Positions 1 through 8,043 of a stretch of DNA of 34,776 nt are shown one piece after another. The notes beneath the pieces are model-generated. The model was not told where the DNA came from. It ran no database searches and saw nothing but the letters and a program-made list of their open reading frames with translations. The position numbers were made by a program, and so were the translations under genes. Within the stretch, counting starts at the first letter, position 1. Each line of letters begins with the position of its first letter. This DNA comes from Streptomyces mayonensis. GTDB lineage: Bacteria; Actinomycetota; Actinomycetes; Streptomycetales; Streptomycetaceae. The stretch spans positions 1 through 34,776 of the forward strand of contig NZ_JACBYP010000086.1 of NCBI RefSeq assembly GCF_018982965.1. The letters are read 5' to 3'.

Positions 1-1146
1 GCCCGCCCCTCACCCGGCAACCCCCGCCGCATCCTGCTCACCGGGGCCACCGGATTCGTCGGCGCACACCTCCTGTCCCGCCTGCTGTCCGAGACCCGGG
101 CCGAAATCGTCTGCACGGTACGGGCGGACGGCCTGCCCCAGGCCACCGCCCGTGTCCACGCGGCGCTCGCGCGACACGGCATCACGCCCGACGCCGAGGC
201 GTCGGCCCGCCTGTCGGCCCTGCCCGCGGACCTCGGCCGCCCGGGGCTCGGGCTCTCCCGAGAAACCCTCTCCGACCTCACCGCGACCTGCGACGCCGTC
301 TTCCACAACGCCGCGACCGTCAGCATCATGCGCGACTACACGACACTGCGCGCCGCCAACACCGAGTCCACCCGGCAGCTGCTGCGCCTGACCGCCGTAC
401 GTCCGATCCCCCTGCACTACGTCTCCACGCTGTCCGTGGCACCCCCGGCGCGCCACATCCCCGAGGTGCCGGAGGCCTTCCTGCCCCCGCACGAAGGGCT
501 GCGCCACGGCTACCAGCAGACCAAGTGGGCTTCCGAGAGGCTGCTGGAGCAAGCCGCCGAACGCGGCCTGCCCGTCACCGTCCACCGCCTGGGCCGGGTC
601 GTCGGACCGGCGGACACGGGATACGTCAACGAGCGCGACTTCCTGTGGAGCGTGCTGCGGGCGGGCATCCCGGCCGGTGTCGTCCCGGAGCTGTTCGAGG
701 ACGAGGTCTGGACACCGGTGGACTTCGTCGCACGGTCCCTCGTGCACCTGTGCCTGAGACCGGCGGCGACCGCGGCCGGCCCGGTCTTCCACCACGCCAC
801 CCCGCCCCGCGTTCGCCTGCGGGACGTCTACGACTGGGTACGCGAGTACGGCTATCCGGTACGCCAACTGCCCCTGGCGCGCTGGCGTGAGCAACTGTCC
901 CCTACGGGCGACGCCGCCACCGCGGTGCTCGCCTTCTTCGACGCCGCAGAGCAGGCGGGCACGACCGGACTGCGTCTCGGCCACGTCCGCGCCGACCACG
1001 TGAGAACCGGCCTCGAAGGCACGGGCATCGTCTGCCCCTCCCTCGACCGCGACCTGTTCTTCCGCTACCTGGACCACTGTGTGTCCGCCGGCGTGCTTCC
1101 CGCACCGCCGGACCGCCCCGCCGCCCACCGGCCGACTGGTGCGTGA
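1..1146 (+). CDS. Thioester reductase domain, 5'-partial (C-terminal end of a probable NRPS)
   Basis: The reading frame is open from the first base and has no start codon before the fold begins, so the gene continues off the left edge. The visible 381 residues form one extended short-chain reductase domain: the nucleotide-binding motif LLTGATGFVG at about residues 12-21, a VSTLSV segment near 141-146, and YQQTK with Tyr171 and Lys175 as the YxxxK catalytic pair. Terminal domains of this family use NAD(P)H to release a carrier-protein-bound peptide or acyl chain as an aldehyde or alcohol. The start so close to the Rossmann motif fits a last domain after a carrier protein, but a free-standing reductase with a longer N-terminus is not excluded. 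The siderophore-type importer that follows suggests, by inference only, a metal-chelating peptide product. Confidence 0.8.
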   Translation, partial: ARPSPGNPRRILLTGATGFVGAHLLSRLLSETRAEIVCTVRADGLPQATARVHAALARHGITPDAEASARLSALPADLGRPGLGLSRETLSDLTATCDAVFHNAATVSIMRDYTTLRAANTESTRQLLRLTAVRPIPLHYVSTLSVAPPARHIPEVPEAFLPPHEGLRHGYQQTKWASERLLEQAAERGLPVTVHRLGRVVGPADTGYVNERDFLWSVLRAGIPAGVVPELFEDEVWTPVDFVARSLVHLCLRPAATAAGPVFHHATPPRVRLRDVYDWVREYGYPVRQLPLARWREQLSPTGDAATAVLAFFDAAEQAGTTGLRLGHVRADHVRTGLEGTGIVCPSLDRDLFFRYLDHCVSAGVLPAPPDRPAAHRPTGA

Positions 1147-1312
1147 GACCCATCAAAGACCGTTCAGCCTGCCCCAACCTGCGGGAACCCGCGGCCACTT
1201 CGCCACGACTACTGCAACACGACCCGCCGGGCTGCCCGCCTGCCCCTCATCCGTCTCACCCCTCGTCCCTTGTCCCTCATACCCCTCCACCCCTCCCGTG
1301 CAAGGAGCCCGC

Positions 1313-2350
1313 ATGTCGATGAACCGGCCGGCCGCCGCCCTGGCCGCAGCCCTCTGTCTGCTGACGGCTGCCTGCGGCAGCTCCACCTCGGACGACGACA
1401 CGGGCGCGAAGTCCGACGCAGCGGCGGCGGCCAGGGCCGGCTACCCGGTCACCCTGGACAACTGCGGTCAGAGGCAGACCTTCGAGAAGGCCCCCAGCCG
1501 GGTCGTCGTCATGAACGGCGCCTCCGTCGCCGAGGTCTCCACCCTGCTCGCCCTCGGTCTGGACGACAGGATCGTCGCCAACCAGCAGACCTACGGCAAC
1601 TCGGAGGTCCCGGGCCGCGCCGAGGCCATCAAGAAGCTCCCCGACGGGGACGTCGAGCAGAACGACGCCTTCGACGTCCCGCGCGAAACCATGATCGGCC
1701 TGCGCCCGGACCTGGTGCTGTCCACCACCGCGTACGGCTTCGACGAGAAGAACGGCTTCGCCACCCGCGAGCAGCTCAAGGACGTCGGTGCGAACAGCTA
1801 CGTCTCCCCGCAGGGCTGCGACCAGGACACTTCGAAGATGACCCTCGCCGACAGCCACCAGCTGCTGCGCGACATGGGGAAGATCTTCAACGTGAGCGGC
1901 AAGGCGGAGGAGTTGATCGCCGCCTCCAAGGCGAAGATCGCTGAGGTGTCGGACAAGGTGCGGGGCGAGGACCGGCCCGAGGTGATGGTGCTGTTCTCCA
2001 ACATGTCCATGGGCGGCAACGACTTCAGTTCCGTCGTCGCGAAGGGCATCTACAACGACATCCTCGCCAAGGCCGGTGGCACCAACGCCTTCGAGAACGC
2101 CTCCCCGACCTCCTTCGCCGACCTGAGCAAGGAGAAGGTGGCGTCCACCGACGTCGACGCCCTCGTCGTCATCGGCTACAACGACCCGAACCCGGCGGCC
2201 TACGCCCAGAAACTGCTCAAGGAGTTCCCCCAGTGGCCGGCCGCCAGGAACAACACGTACGTGACGCTGTCCGACTCGATGTACCTCGGCCCCAGCAACG
2301 ACCTGGCCGTGGAAAGGATCGCGAAGATGCTGCACCCCGACGCCTTCTGA
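1313..2350 (+). CDS. Iron-siderophore-type ABC transporter substrate-binding lipoprotein (FecB/BtuF fold)
   Basis: Predicted surface-anchored binding protein that captures a ferric siderophore or similar metal chelate and hands it to the permease encoded next. The 345-residue product starts with a lipoprotein signal ending in LTAAC (lipobox, Cys near 22), followed by a Ser/Asp-rich linker. The mature part has the layout of the periplasmic-binding protein 2 family: PSRVVVMNGASVAEVSTLLA, then GLRPDLVLS, and a C-terminal lobe with VERIAKMLHP. The ATG at 1313 was chosen because AAGGAG at 1302-1307 precedes it by five bases; ATG 1319 is an alternative. The gene overlaps or abuts the permease, as expected in an operon. 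The substrate cannot be read from the sequence; the preceding reductase suggests a peptide siderophore. Confidence 0.88.
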   Translation: MSMNRPAAALAAALCLLTAACGSSTSDDDTGAKSDAAAAARAGYPVTLDNCGQRQTFEKAPSRVVVMNGASVAEVSTLLALGLDDRIVANQQTYGNSEVPGRAEAIKKLPDGDVEQNDAFDVPRETMIGLRPDLVLSTTAYGFDEKNGFATREQLKDVGANSYVSPQGCDQDTSKMTLADSHQLLRDMGKIFNVSGKAEELIAASKAKIAEVSDKVRGEDRPEVMVLFSNMSMGGNDFSSVVAKGIYNDILAKAGGTNAFENASPTSFADLSKEKVASTDVDALVVIGYNDPNPAAYAQKLLKEFPQWPAARNNTYVTLSDSMYLGPSNDLAVERIAKMLHPDAF

Positions 2351-3372
2351 ACCGGGTCACCGTCCCCCTGGCCTTCACCCTGCTGCCCGTCGCCCTGGCC
2401 GCCACCATGATCGTGGCGATCAGCGTCGGAGCGGTCACCGTCCCGGTCGGCGACGTGTGGGGCATCGTCCTGCACCACGTCACCGGTGCGGGCACGGCGC
2501 CCGATGACCCCGCGCTCGACCAGATCGTCTGGAACTTCCGCACACCGCGGGTGGTCCTGGCGGCCGTGGTCGGCGCGGGCCTGGCCGTGACCGGTGCCGT
2601 CCTGCAGACCGTGGTGGCCAACCCGCTCGCCGACCCGGTCGTACTGGGCTTCTCCTACGGCGCCACGCTCGGCGCGGTCCTCGTCATCACCCTGGGCGGC
2701 GGCGCCGCGCTCGCCGGCCTCGGAGTCTCCGCGGCCGCGTTCCTCGGCGCCATCGCCGCGGGAGCGCTGGTCTTCGCCCTCGGACAGCGGCGGGGACGGC
2801 TGGCGCCGGTCCGGCTGGTGCTGGCGGGCGTCGCCATCGGCTACGTCTTCCTCTCCGCGACCAGCTACGTCCAGCTCCGGGCGACGCCGACGGAACTGCG
2901 CACGGTCATGTTCTGGATGCTGGGCAGCGTGGCCGGCGCCAAGTGGGAGCAGATCCCGACGGTCACCGCGGTCGTACTCGTCACCACCGCACTCCTCGCC
3001 CTGTTCGGCCGGCGGCTCAACGTCCTGCTCGCGGGCGACGAGTCCGCCACCGCCCTCGGCGTCGACGTCAACAGGCTGCGCGCCGTCCTGCTGGTCCTCA
3101 GCGCCCTGCTCACCGGCACGGTCATCGCCGTCGCCGGCGGCATCGGCTTCGTCGGCCTCATGATCCCCCACCTGGTACGCCTCACCACGGGCGCCGACCA
3201 CCGCCGGCTGCTGCCCCTGACCGCCCTCCTCGGTGCCGTCTACCTGGTCCTCGTCGACCTGCTCTCCCGCACCCTCAACCGCCCCAACGAACTGCCGCTG
3301 GGCATCCTCACCGCCCTGCTCGGCGCCCCCTTCTTCCTGTGGCTGCTGCGCCGCAACAAGGGCCTGGACTGA
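2347..3372 (+). CDS. FecCD-family ABC transporter permease
   Basis: Integral membrane half of the siderophore-type importer. The frame shows about nine to ten hydrophobic segments and FecCD hallmarks: FRTPRVVLAAVVGAGLAVTG near the N-terminus, NPLADPVVLGFSYGA, and GGIGFVGLMIPHLVRL towards the C-terminus. It is about 341 residues long, the usual size. The start is unclear. No ATG, GTG or TTG in this frame lies at the usual place. The choices are ATG 2233 (deep inside the upstream gene), CTG 2347 (overlapping the upstream stop as CTGA) or ATG 2407 (inside the first membrane segment). I give 2347 because it yields the family's usual N-terminus and a coupled overlap, but the start is the weak point. 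The 3' end carries the first unit of a 20-bp tandem repeat. Confidence 0.82.
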   Translation: MNRVTVPLAFTLLPVALAATMIVAISVGAVTVPVGDVWGIVLHHVTGAGTAPDDPALDQIVWNFRTPRVVLAAVVGAGLAVTGAVLQTVVANPLADPVVLGFSYGATLGAVLVITLGGGAALAGLGVSAAAFLGAIAAGALVFALGQRRGRLAPVRLVLAGVAIGYVFLSATSYVQLRATPTELRTVMFWMLGSVAGAKWEQIPTVTAVVLVTTALLALFGRRLNVLLAGDESATALGVDVNRLRAVLLVLSALLTGTVIAVAGGIGFVGLMIPHLVRLTTGADHRRLLPLTALLGAVYLVLVDLLSRTLNRPNELPLGILTALLGAPFFLWLLRRNKGLD

Positions 3373-3420
3373 GCACGGAGGGTCTGGACCGAGCATGAAG
3401 GACCTGGACCGAGCATGAAA
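3361..3420 (+). repeat. Three tandem 20-bp units across the permease/ATPase junction
   Basis: Units 3361-3380, 3381-3400 and 3401-3420 share the core CTGGAcyGAGCAyGrA. Units 2 and 3 match at 17 of 20 positions, units 1 and 2 at 16 of 20. Unit 1 holds the permease stop codon; units 2 and 3 each supply an ATG. The ATG in unit 2 (3395) opens a seven-residue reading frame whose TGA (3416-3418) overlaps the ATPase ATG at 3415, so the duplication has created a small leader frame that could couple translation. Confidence 0.85.
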
Positions 3421-4242
3421 CTCACCGTGGACCGTCTCCACGTCACCCTGGACCACAACCCGATCCTGCGCGACGTCAGCCTCCGGGCCCGCAAGGGCGA
3501 CATCGTCGGCCTCGTCGGCCCCAACGGCAGCGGCAAGTCCACCCTGCTGCGCACCGTCTACCGCTCCCTGCGCCCGGCCGACGGGGTGGTGCGGGTGGGC
3601 GAGGACGACGTGTGGGAACTGACCCCGCGCGCCGCGGCCCGCCGCACCGCCGCCGTCCTCCAGGACACCGGCGGCAACACCACCGGCCTGACCGTCACCG
3701 AGATCGTCGCCCTCGGCCGCGCCCCGCACCACGGGCTGCTCGGGCGCGACGGACCCGGCGACCACGGCGCCGTCTCCGACGCCATCGACCGCTGCGGCGT
3801 ACGCCCCTTCGCGGAGCGCGACTACGCCTCGCTGTCCGGCGGTGAACGCCAACGCGTCCTGCTGGCCCGGGCCCTGGCCCAGGAGCCCCGACTCCTGGTG
3901 CTGGACGAGCTCACCAACCACCTCGACATCAGGGCCCGCTTCGAACTCCTTGACCTGATCGTCGCGACCGGTGTCACCACCCTCGCCGTCCTGCACGACC
4001 TCGACCTCGCCGCCCGCCTCTGCGACCACCTGGTGGTCCTGAGCGACGGAGCCGTGGCGGCGGCCGGACCGGTCCTGGACGTCCTCACCCCGGACCTCCT
4101 CGCCGACGTCTTCGGCGTCCACGCCACCACCGGACGCCACGCGGACGGCGTCATCCGCGTCACCTACGCCGCCCGGCCCCTCGCAAGCGGCCGCGAACCG
4201 GCAGCGGACGTGAGCAGCCCGTGTCGAAAGTTTCGGACATGA
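3415..4242 (+). CDS. ABC transporter ATP-binding protein, iron-siderophore (FecE) type
   Basis: Cytoplasmic ATPase that would power the importer formed with the two preceding genes. The 275-residue protein has Walker A GPNGSGKST (residues 35-43), a Q-loop region VLQDTGGNTTGLTV, the ABC signature LSGGERQRV, Walker B LLVLDELTNHLD and the switch histidine in VLHDLDLAARLCDH. Walker B reads DELTNHLD where this group normally has DEPTNHLD, a Pro-to-Leu change beside the catalytic Glu; the Glu itself is kept. ATG 3415 lies in the third unit of a 20-bp repeat, with GAAGGA at 3397-3402 as a rather distant ribosome site. The last codons contain a palindrome that probably belongs to the regulation of the xylanase gene downstream. 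Confidence 0.9.
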   Translation: MKLTVDRLHVTLDHNPILRDVSLRARKGDIVGLVGPNGSGKSTLLRTVYRSLRPADGVVRVGEDDVWELTPRAAARRTAAVLQDTGGNTTGLTVTEIVALGRAPHHGLLGRDGPGDHGAVSDAIDRCGVRPFAERDYASLSGGERQRVLLARALAQEPRLLVLDELTNHLDIRARFELLDLIVATGVTTLAVLHDLDLAARLCDHLVVLSDGAVAAAGPVLDVLTPDLLADVFGVHATTGRHADGVIRVTYAARPLASGREPAADVSSPCRKFRT

Positions 4243-4256
4243 AAGCGAAACTTATT
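4225..4256 (+). promoter_or_regulatory. Probable xylanase operator pair upstream of xlnA
   Basis: CGAAAGTTTCG at 4225-4235 is a perfect 5-bp inverted repeat around one base. A second, imperfect copy, CGAAACTTATT, begins at 4246, exactly 21 bp (two helical turns) later. CGAAA-N-TTTCG-like elements are known upstream of several Streptomyces xylanase genes. The first copy lies inside the last codons of the ATPase gene. The rest of 4236-4444 is non-coding leader; I could not place a -10/-35 pair with confidence. Confidence 0.55.
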
Positions 4257-4444
4257 TTGTAAGGTGACTTGACGATCCATCGTCCATGCCTCGATCATCC
4301 GTAGCCAAGGAACGACCCACGGTTCGATTGGTCGACCGAATGTGTCGGCCAGGGCGTCCCGAGCTTTCGTGTTCGCACGGTACATCCACGCACAGCCCTG
4401 CGCTCCAGTCCTTCCGTCACACCCACTACCGCGGAGGCACAGTC

Positions 4445-5899
4445 ATGGGCTCCTACGCCCTTCCCAGACCTGATCTACGACCTGGTCTACGAGCTGATCT
4501 ACGCCGTAAGGCGCGCGGCCTGCTGCTGGCGCTGGTCGTCGGCGCCCTGGGTACGGCCGCCGTGGCGGCGCCGCCGCCCGCCCACGCCGCCGAGAGCACG
4601 CTCGGCGCGGCGGCGGCGCAGAGCGGCCGCTACTTCGGCACCGCCATCGCCTCGGGCAAGCTGGGCGACTCGACGTACACGAGCATCGCGAACCGCGAGT
4701 TCAACTCGGTGACGGCCGAGAACGAGATGAAGATCGACGCCACCGAACCGCAACGGGGCCAGTTCAACTTCTCGTCCGCCGACCGCGTCTACAACTGGGC
4801 CGTGCAGAACGGCAAGGAGGTACGCGGCCACACCCTCGCCTGGCACTCCCAGCAGCCCGGCTGGATGCAGAGCCTCAGCGGCAGCACCCTGCGCCAGGCG
4901 ATGATCGACCACATCAACGGGGTGATGGCCCACTACAAGGGCAAGATCGCTCAGTGGGACGTCGTGAACGAGGCCTTCGCCGACGGCAGTTCGGGAGCCC
5001 GGCGGGACTCCAACCTGCAACGCACCGGCAACGACTGGATCGAGGTCGCCTTCCGCACCGCGCGCGCCGCCGACCCGTCGGCCAAGCTCTGCTACAACGA
5101 CTACAACGTCGAGAACTGGACCTGGGCCAAGACGCAGGCCATGTACTCCATGGTCCGGGACTTCAAGCAGCGCGGTGTGCCGATCGACTGCGTCGGCTTC
5201 CAGTCGCACTTCAACAGCGGCAGCCCCTACGACAGCAACTTCCGCACCACCCTGCAGAACTTCGCCGCCCTCGGCGTCGACGTGGCCGTCACCGAACTCG
5301 ACATCCAGGGCGCCTCCGCCTCGACCTACGCCGCCGTGGTCAACGACTGCCTGGCCGTCGACCGCTGCCTCGGCGTCACCGTCTGGGGCGTGCGCGACAG
5401 CGACTCCTGGCGGTCGGAGCAGACGCCGCTGCTGTTCAACAACGACGGCAGCAAGAAGCCCGCCTACTCCGCCGTCCTCGACGCCCTCAACGGCGGCGAC
5501 TCCTCCGAGCCTCCCGTGGAAGGCGGGACCATCAAGGGCGTCGGATCGGGCCGCTGCCTGGACGTCCCCGACACCAGCACCGCCGACGGCACCCAACTCC
5601 AGCTGTGGGACTGCCACGGCGGCACCAACCAGCAGTGGGAACAGACCGACGCCGGTGAACTCCGGGTCTACGGCGACAAGTGCCTGGACGCGGCAGGCAC
5701 CGGCAACGGCAGCAGGGTCCAGATCTACGGCTGCCACGGCGGCGACAACCAGAAGTGGCGCGTCGGCTCCGACGGATCCGTCGTCGGCGTCCAGTCCGGG
5801 CTCTGCCTCGACGCCGTAGGAGCCGGCACCGCCAACGGCACCCAGATCCAGCTCTACTCCTGCACCAACGGAAGCAACCAGCGCTGGACCCTCACCTGA
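4445..5899 (+). CDS. xlnA: Secreted endo-1,4-beta-xylanase, GH10 plus CBM13 (XlnA)
   Basis: Extracellular enzyme cutting internal beta-1,4 bonds of xylan. The 484-residue precursor has an arginine-rich Tat-like N-terminus (DLRRKARGLLLAL), a hydrophobic core and a probable cleavage after AHA48. The mature GH10 barrel begins AESTLGAAAAQSGRYFGTAI and closely resembles S. lividans XlnA as I remember it. The acid/base Glu is in DVVNEAF (precursor Glu176, mature 128) and the nucleophile in VTELDIQG (precursor Glu284, mature 236), the XlnA positions. After a short linker (GGDSSEPP) comes a CBM13 ricin-type trefoil with three repeats carrying CLDV/CLDA and NQQW/NQKW/NQRW motifs. ATG 4445 follows GGAGG at 4433-4437. 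The gene stands alone and is probably induced by xylo-oligosaccharides through the upstream operator pair. Confidence 0.97.
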   Translation: MGSYALPRPDLRPGLRADLRRKARGLLLALVVGALGTAAVAAPPPAHAAESTLGAAAAQSGRYFGTAIASGKLGDSTYTSIANREFNSVTAENEMKIDATEPQRGQFNFSSADRVYNWAVQNGKEVRGHTLAWHSQQPGWMQSLSGSTLRQAMIDHINGVMAHYKGKIAQWDVVNEAFADGSSGARRDSNLQRTGNDWIEVAFRTARAADPSAKLCYNDYNVENWTWAKTQAMYSMVRDFKQRGVPIDCVGFQSHFNSGSPYDSNFRTTLQNFAALGVDVAVTELDIQGASASTYAAVVNDCLAVDRCLGVTVWGVRDSDSWRSEQTPLLFNNDGSKKPAYSAVLDALNGGDSSEPPVEGGTIKGVGSGRCLDVPDTSTADGTQLQLWDCHGGTNQQWEQTDAGELRVYGDKCLDAAGTGNGSRVQIYGCHGGDNQKWRVGSDGSVVGVQSGLCLDAVGAGTANGTQIQLYSCTNGSNQRWTLT

Positions 5900-6290
5900 G
5901 TCTCCGGTCACCGGCCGGGGTTCCCGGGTCGCCGCTGTGGGGGCGGCGGCCCGGGACATCGACATGTCGCCACGGTGCATCCGAATCCACCGGGCCACCG
6001 GGTCGCCCTCGCCGGCCGACGGAAGGGTGGCCCAGGCCGTCGGCACGCGCGCGGTGGTTCGAGTGCCTCCTGCTCGCCCACGAGCCCCTGGGCGACGCGC
6101 ACCACCGGGCCGGCCAGGCGGGCGAGGATCCCCGGGGGCGGCCGGCCTCGGCCACGGCGGTCAGCAGGGCAGCACGGTTGCCGACGTGCTTGTGGAGCGA
6201 CGGGGTCCGCACTTCCACCCGGTGCACCCCGGCATACCTGACCGGCGCAGGCGGGCGAGACGATCAGCAGGAGCCGAGTCCCGCGAGTGA
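5900..6290 (-). pseudogene. Decayed TetR-family regulator remnant
   Basis: No intact gene fits this stretch. On the minus strand, near 6150-6215, a frame encodes RTPSLHKHVGNRAALLTAV, which matches the recognition-helix region of TetR/AcrR regulators (typically TPSLYKHFGSRDALL). The frame is preceded by RYAGV, a possible relic of the first HTH helix. The following ligand-binding part is not continuous: plausible fragments such as VRVAQGLVGEQEALE lie in a different frame, so at least one frameshift is present, and no start is apparent. I interpret it as a dead regulator gene. It could also be a chance resemblance confined to about 25 residues. Its right edge meets the truncated gene at 6264. 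Confidence 0.4.
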
Positions 6291-6677
6291 CTGGCGCAGA
6301 GGCATGTTGATGTCGACGTTGGTGGTGCCGTGGCCGATGTCGCCGCCGTCGAGGCCGGGGGCGAGCACGTCGAGCCTGGCGTGGACGCCGCAGCAGCCGG
6401 AGAAGGACTCCATCCGCAGCCGGTCGCCGCCGGCCGTCACCACCGGGTCCGGGAAGGTGGACGACCGCGGCCGGTAGTGGTGGGTGGCCGCCACGTCGGC
6501 GACGGCCAGCAGCGCCGTGGCCGCGGCGGCGGGCGAGGTCAGGAACCCGTCGAAGAACCGCGGACGGTCCGCCTCGCCGGCAGGTGTCGCCCCGCCGGAA
6601 GTCTCCAGCGCGAGGCGGCGCCCGGTCGGCGAATCCCGCACGGCAGACGCCTGCAAGTAGGTGTAGGGCTGTGTCAC
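6264..6677 (-). pseudogene. Truncated conserved actinobacterial protein (N-terminal third only)
   Basis: This 137-codon frame starts at GTG 6677 and encodes LETSGGATPAGEADRPRFF, LLAVADVAATHHY, DPVVTAGGDRLRMESFSGCC and HGTTNVDINMPLRQSLAG. From memory, these blocks match the N-terminal third of a conserved Streptomyces protein of about 400 residues that is usually encoded beside a SWIM zinc-finger protein; its function is not known to me. Here the frame stops shortly after the TTNVD block, the remaining two thirds are missing, and no SWIM gene is nearby. There is no clear ribosome site. It is most likely a deletion relic; a functional short version cannot be excluded. Confidence 0.6.
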
Positions 6678-6773
6678 GCCGGAAGACTAGGGGACAGGTG
6701 TGACAACGAGCCGTTCGCGCCCGTCACCCTCTGGCGGGCCGCCGTCGCACTTGATCGGCGCGAACGCGGGATC

Positions 6774-6804
6774 GCGGCCCTCTCGGGGGTACGGAGAGGG
6801 CCGC
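6774..6804 (-). terminator. Stem-loop just past the DUF397 gene
   Basis: GCGGCCCTCTC (6774-6784) and GAGAGGGCCGC (6794-6804) form a perfect 11-bp stem with a 9-base loop, eight bases beyond the DUF397 coding end on the minus strand. There is no T-run, which is common for Streptomyces terminators. It probably ends the XRE-DUF397 transcript. Confidence 0.65.
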
Positions 6805-6811
6805 GAAAGCG

Positions 6812-7012
6812 TCAGATTCGGCCACGTCCGAGATCCGCGAGGAACCCGGACCACGCACTCCGCGGAAACGCGAGCTGGGGCCCGCCGCGTTCCTTGGAGT
6901 CTCGTACGTGTATGGCGGTTGTATGGGAGGCGACTTCGACGCACGCCCCTCCTTCACCGCTGCTGTAGCTGCTCTTGAACCAGTCCAGCCGTGCGGGCTG
7001 TTCAGTGTTCAT
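6812..7012 (-). CDS. DUF397 small protein, partner of the XRE regulator
   Basis: A 66-residue protein with the DUF397 pattern: WFKSSYSSGEGGACVEVA, then IHVRDSKERGGPQLAF and a C-terminal WSGFLADL. Such proteins are abundant in Streptomyces and almost always sit directly downstream of an XRE/DUF5753 regulator, as here. The start overlaps the regulator's stop codon by four bases (ATGA at 7009-7012 read on the minus strand), so the two are very likely co-translated. Members are thought to act with, or modulate, the paired DNA-binding protein; the XRE/DUF397 pair Scr1/Scr2 of S. coelicolor has been described as toxin-antitoxin-like. The molecular role of this copy is not known. Confidence 0.9.
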   Translation of the reverse strand: MNTEQPARLDWFKSSYSSGEGGACVEVASHTTAIHVRDSKERGGPQLAFPRSAWSGFLADLGRGRI

Positions 7013-7881
7013 CGGTCTCCCAGCATCTTCTTGATCAAGGTCAGTGACTCTTCCGGTGTGAGCGCCTGCGCCCTGATACTGCCGTAGCGTGCGGCAAGGA
7101 TACGTACCTCGTCCGGATCGGTGATCAGACGGCTGATGTGCTGGACCTCCAGGTACGCCACCTGCGACTTGCCCTTCGGGGTGAGCATGATGAACGGCCC
7201 GCCCAGGCTGGGGTGTTCCTTACGCTCCATCGGCAGCACCTGGAGCTCCACACCGCGCAGTGCGCCGAACCTCAGCAAGGCCTCCAGTTGCTCACGATGA
7301 ACGTTCCACCCGCCGAGCGGGCGACGCAAGATGGACTCCTCGATGGTGAAGGTCGTGAACGGCGGAGGCCAGCGGTTGAAGATCTGCTGGCGGTCCAGTC
7401 GTGCGGCCACGCGCTGCTCGATGGTTGCCGCATCCAGAAAGGGCTGACGCGTTCGGAACACCACGTTTGCGTGAGCTTCCGTCTGCAGGAGTCCCGGAAG
7501 GACAAGCGAGCTGTAGTCGTGCAGCTCAACCGCCTCCTGCTCCAGCCGCGCGTAGTCCTTGAACCATTCCGGATGCCGCACCCTCCGCCGGGTCTTCGCC
7601 CGTTCCACGTCCTCCGCCGCCGAGGCCAGCAGGCCCCCGCACTCCAGCAACGTGTCCACCGCGACGAGCAGTTCGGGCTGAGGCGTCCGTCGCGCCCGCT
7701 CGACCGAGGAGATCGTCTCCTCCCCGTACCCGAGCCGGTCGCCCAGCTCCTTCTGACTCAGCCCGGCGCGTTCACGCGCGACCTTGATCTGGCGGCCGAG
7801 GGCCCGGAACAGGTCGGCGACCTCGTCCGTGCCGTCCGTCTCACCGCTCGTGGGAATCCCCGCACCCGGCTGTGCCGTCAT
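7009..7881 (-). CDS. XRE-family helix-turn-helix regulator with DUF5753 domain (WhiJ-like)
   Basis: A 290-residue DNA-binding protein. The N-terminal HTH spans about residues 27-85 (LGRQIKVARERAGLSQKELG, then GYGEETISSVERARRTP). It is followed by a long DUF5753 region with PEWFKDYARLEQEA, DYSSLVLPGLLQTEAHANVV and a C-terminal FIMLTPKGKSQVAYLE. This architecture is that of the many WhiJ paralogues of Streptomyces, which usually form modules with a DUF397 protein and an anti-sigma-like ATP-binding protein; all three are present here. It diverges from the ATP-binding gene across 162 bp. Nucleotides 7434-7666 are repeated at 9995-10227 with about nine differences. That copy predicts only three amino-acid changes. 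Confidence 0.93.
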   Translation of the reverse strand: MTAQPGAGIPTSGETDGTDEVADLFRALGRQIKVARERAGLSQKELGDRLGYGEETISSVERARRTPQPELLVAVDTLLECGGLLASAAEDVERAKTRRRVRHPEWFKDYARLEQEAVELHDYSSLVLPGLLQTEAHANVVFRTRQPFLDAATIEQRVAARLDRQQIFNRWPPPFTTFTIEESILRRPLGGWNVHREQLEALLRFGALRGVELQVLPMERKEHPSLGGPFIMLTPKGKSQVAYLEVQHISRLITDPDEVRILAARYGSIRAQALTPEESLTLIKKMLGDR

Positions 7882-7958
7882 GCCGTACCACCACCCTGTT
7901 CCTTGTGCTGAGGACGAACCGGCGACAGCACGGTCAGGTCATGGCCGTACGCCCGTAC

Positions 7959-7976
7959 TTCGCACCGTTCGCACCG
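7959..7976. promoter_or_regulatory. Tandem 9-bp repeat in the XRE / ATP-binding divergent intergenic region
   Basis: TTCGCACCG occurs twice back to back (7959-7967, 7968-7976), just right of a doubled CCGTAC. It lies in the 162-bp region from which the XRE and ATP-binding genes diverge. Binding by the XRE protein is a guess from position only; no classical palindrome is present. Confidence 0.3.
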
Positions 7977-8043
7977 GGACAGTCACCTCGCGTACCGCCC
8001 GGAATGCTCCACACGGTAGGACCGCTCGGTCACCCTCGGTGAT

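Noticed and set aside
1147..1312. Iron-box (DmdR/IdeR-type) upstream of the siderophore-binding lipoprotein
   Set aside because: No 19-bp TTAGGTTAGSCTAACCTAA-like sequence was found; only a small GCGGG-AA-CCCGC hairpin at 1181-1192.
5680..6477. Plus-strand open frame overlapping the end of xlnA and the following region
   Set aside because: It is an out-of-frame shadow of the CBM13 repeats continuing into the decayed stretch, with arginine-rich composition and no ribosome site.
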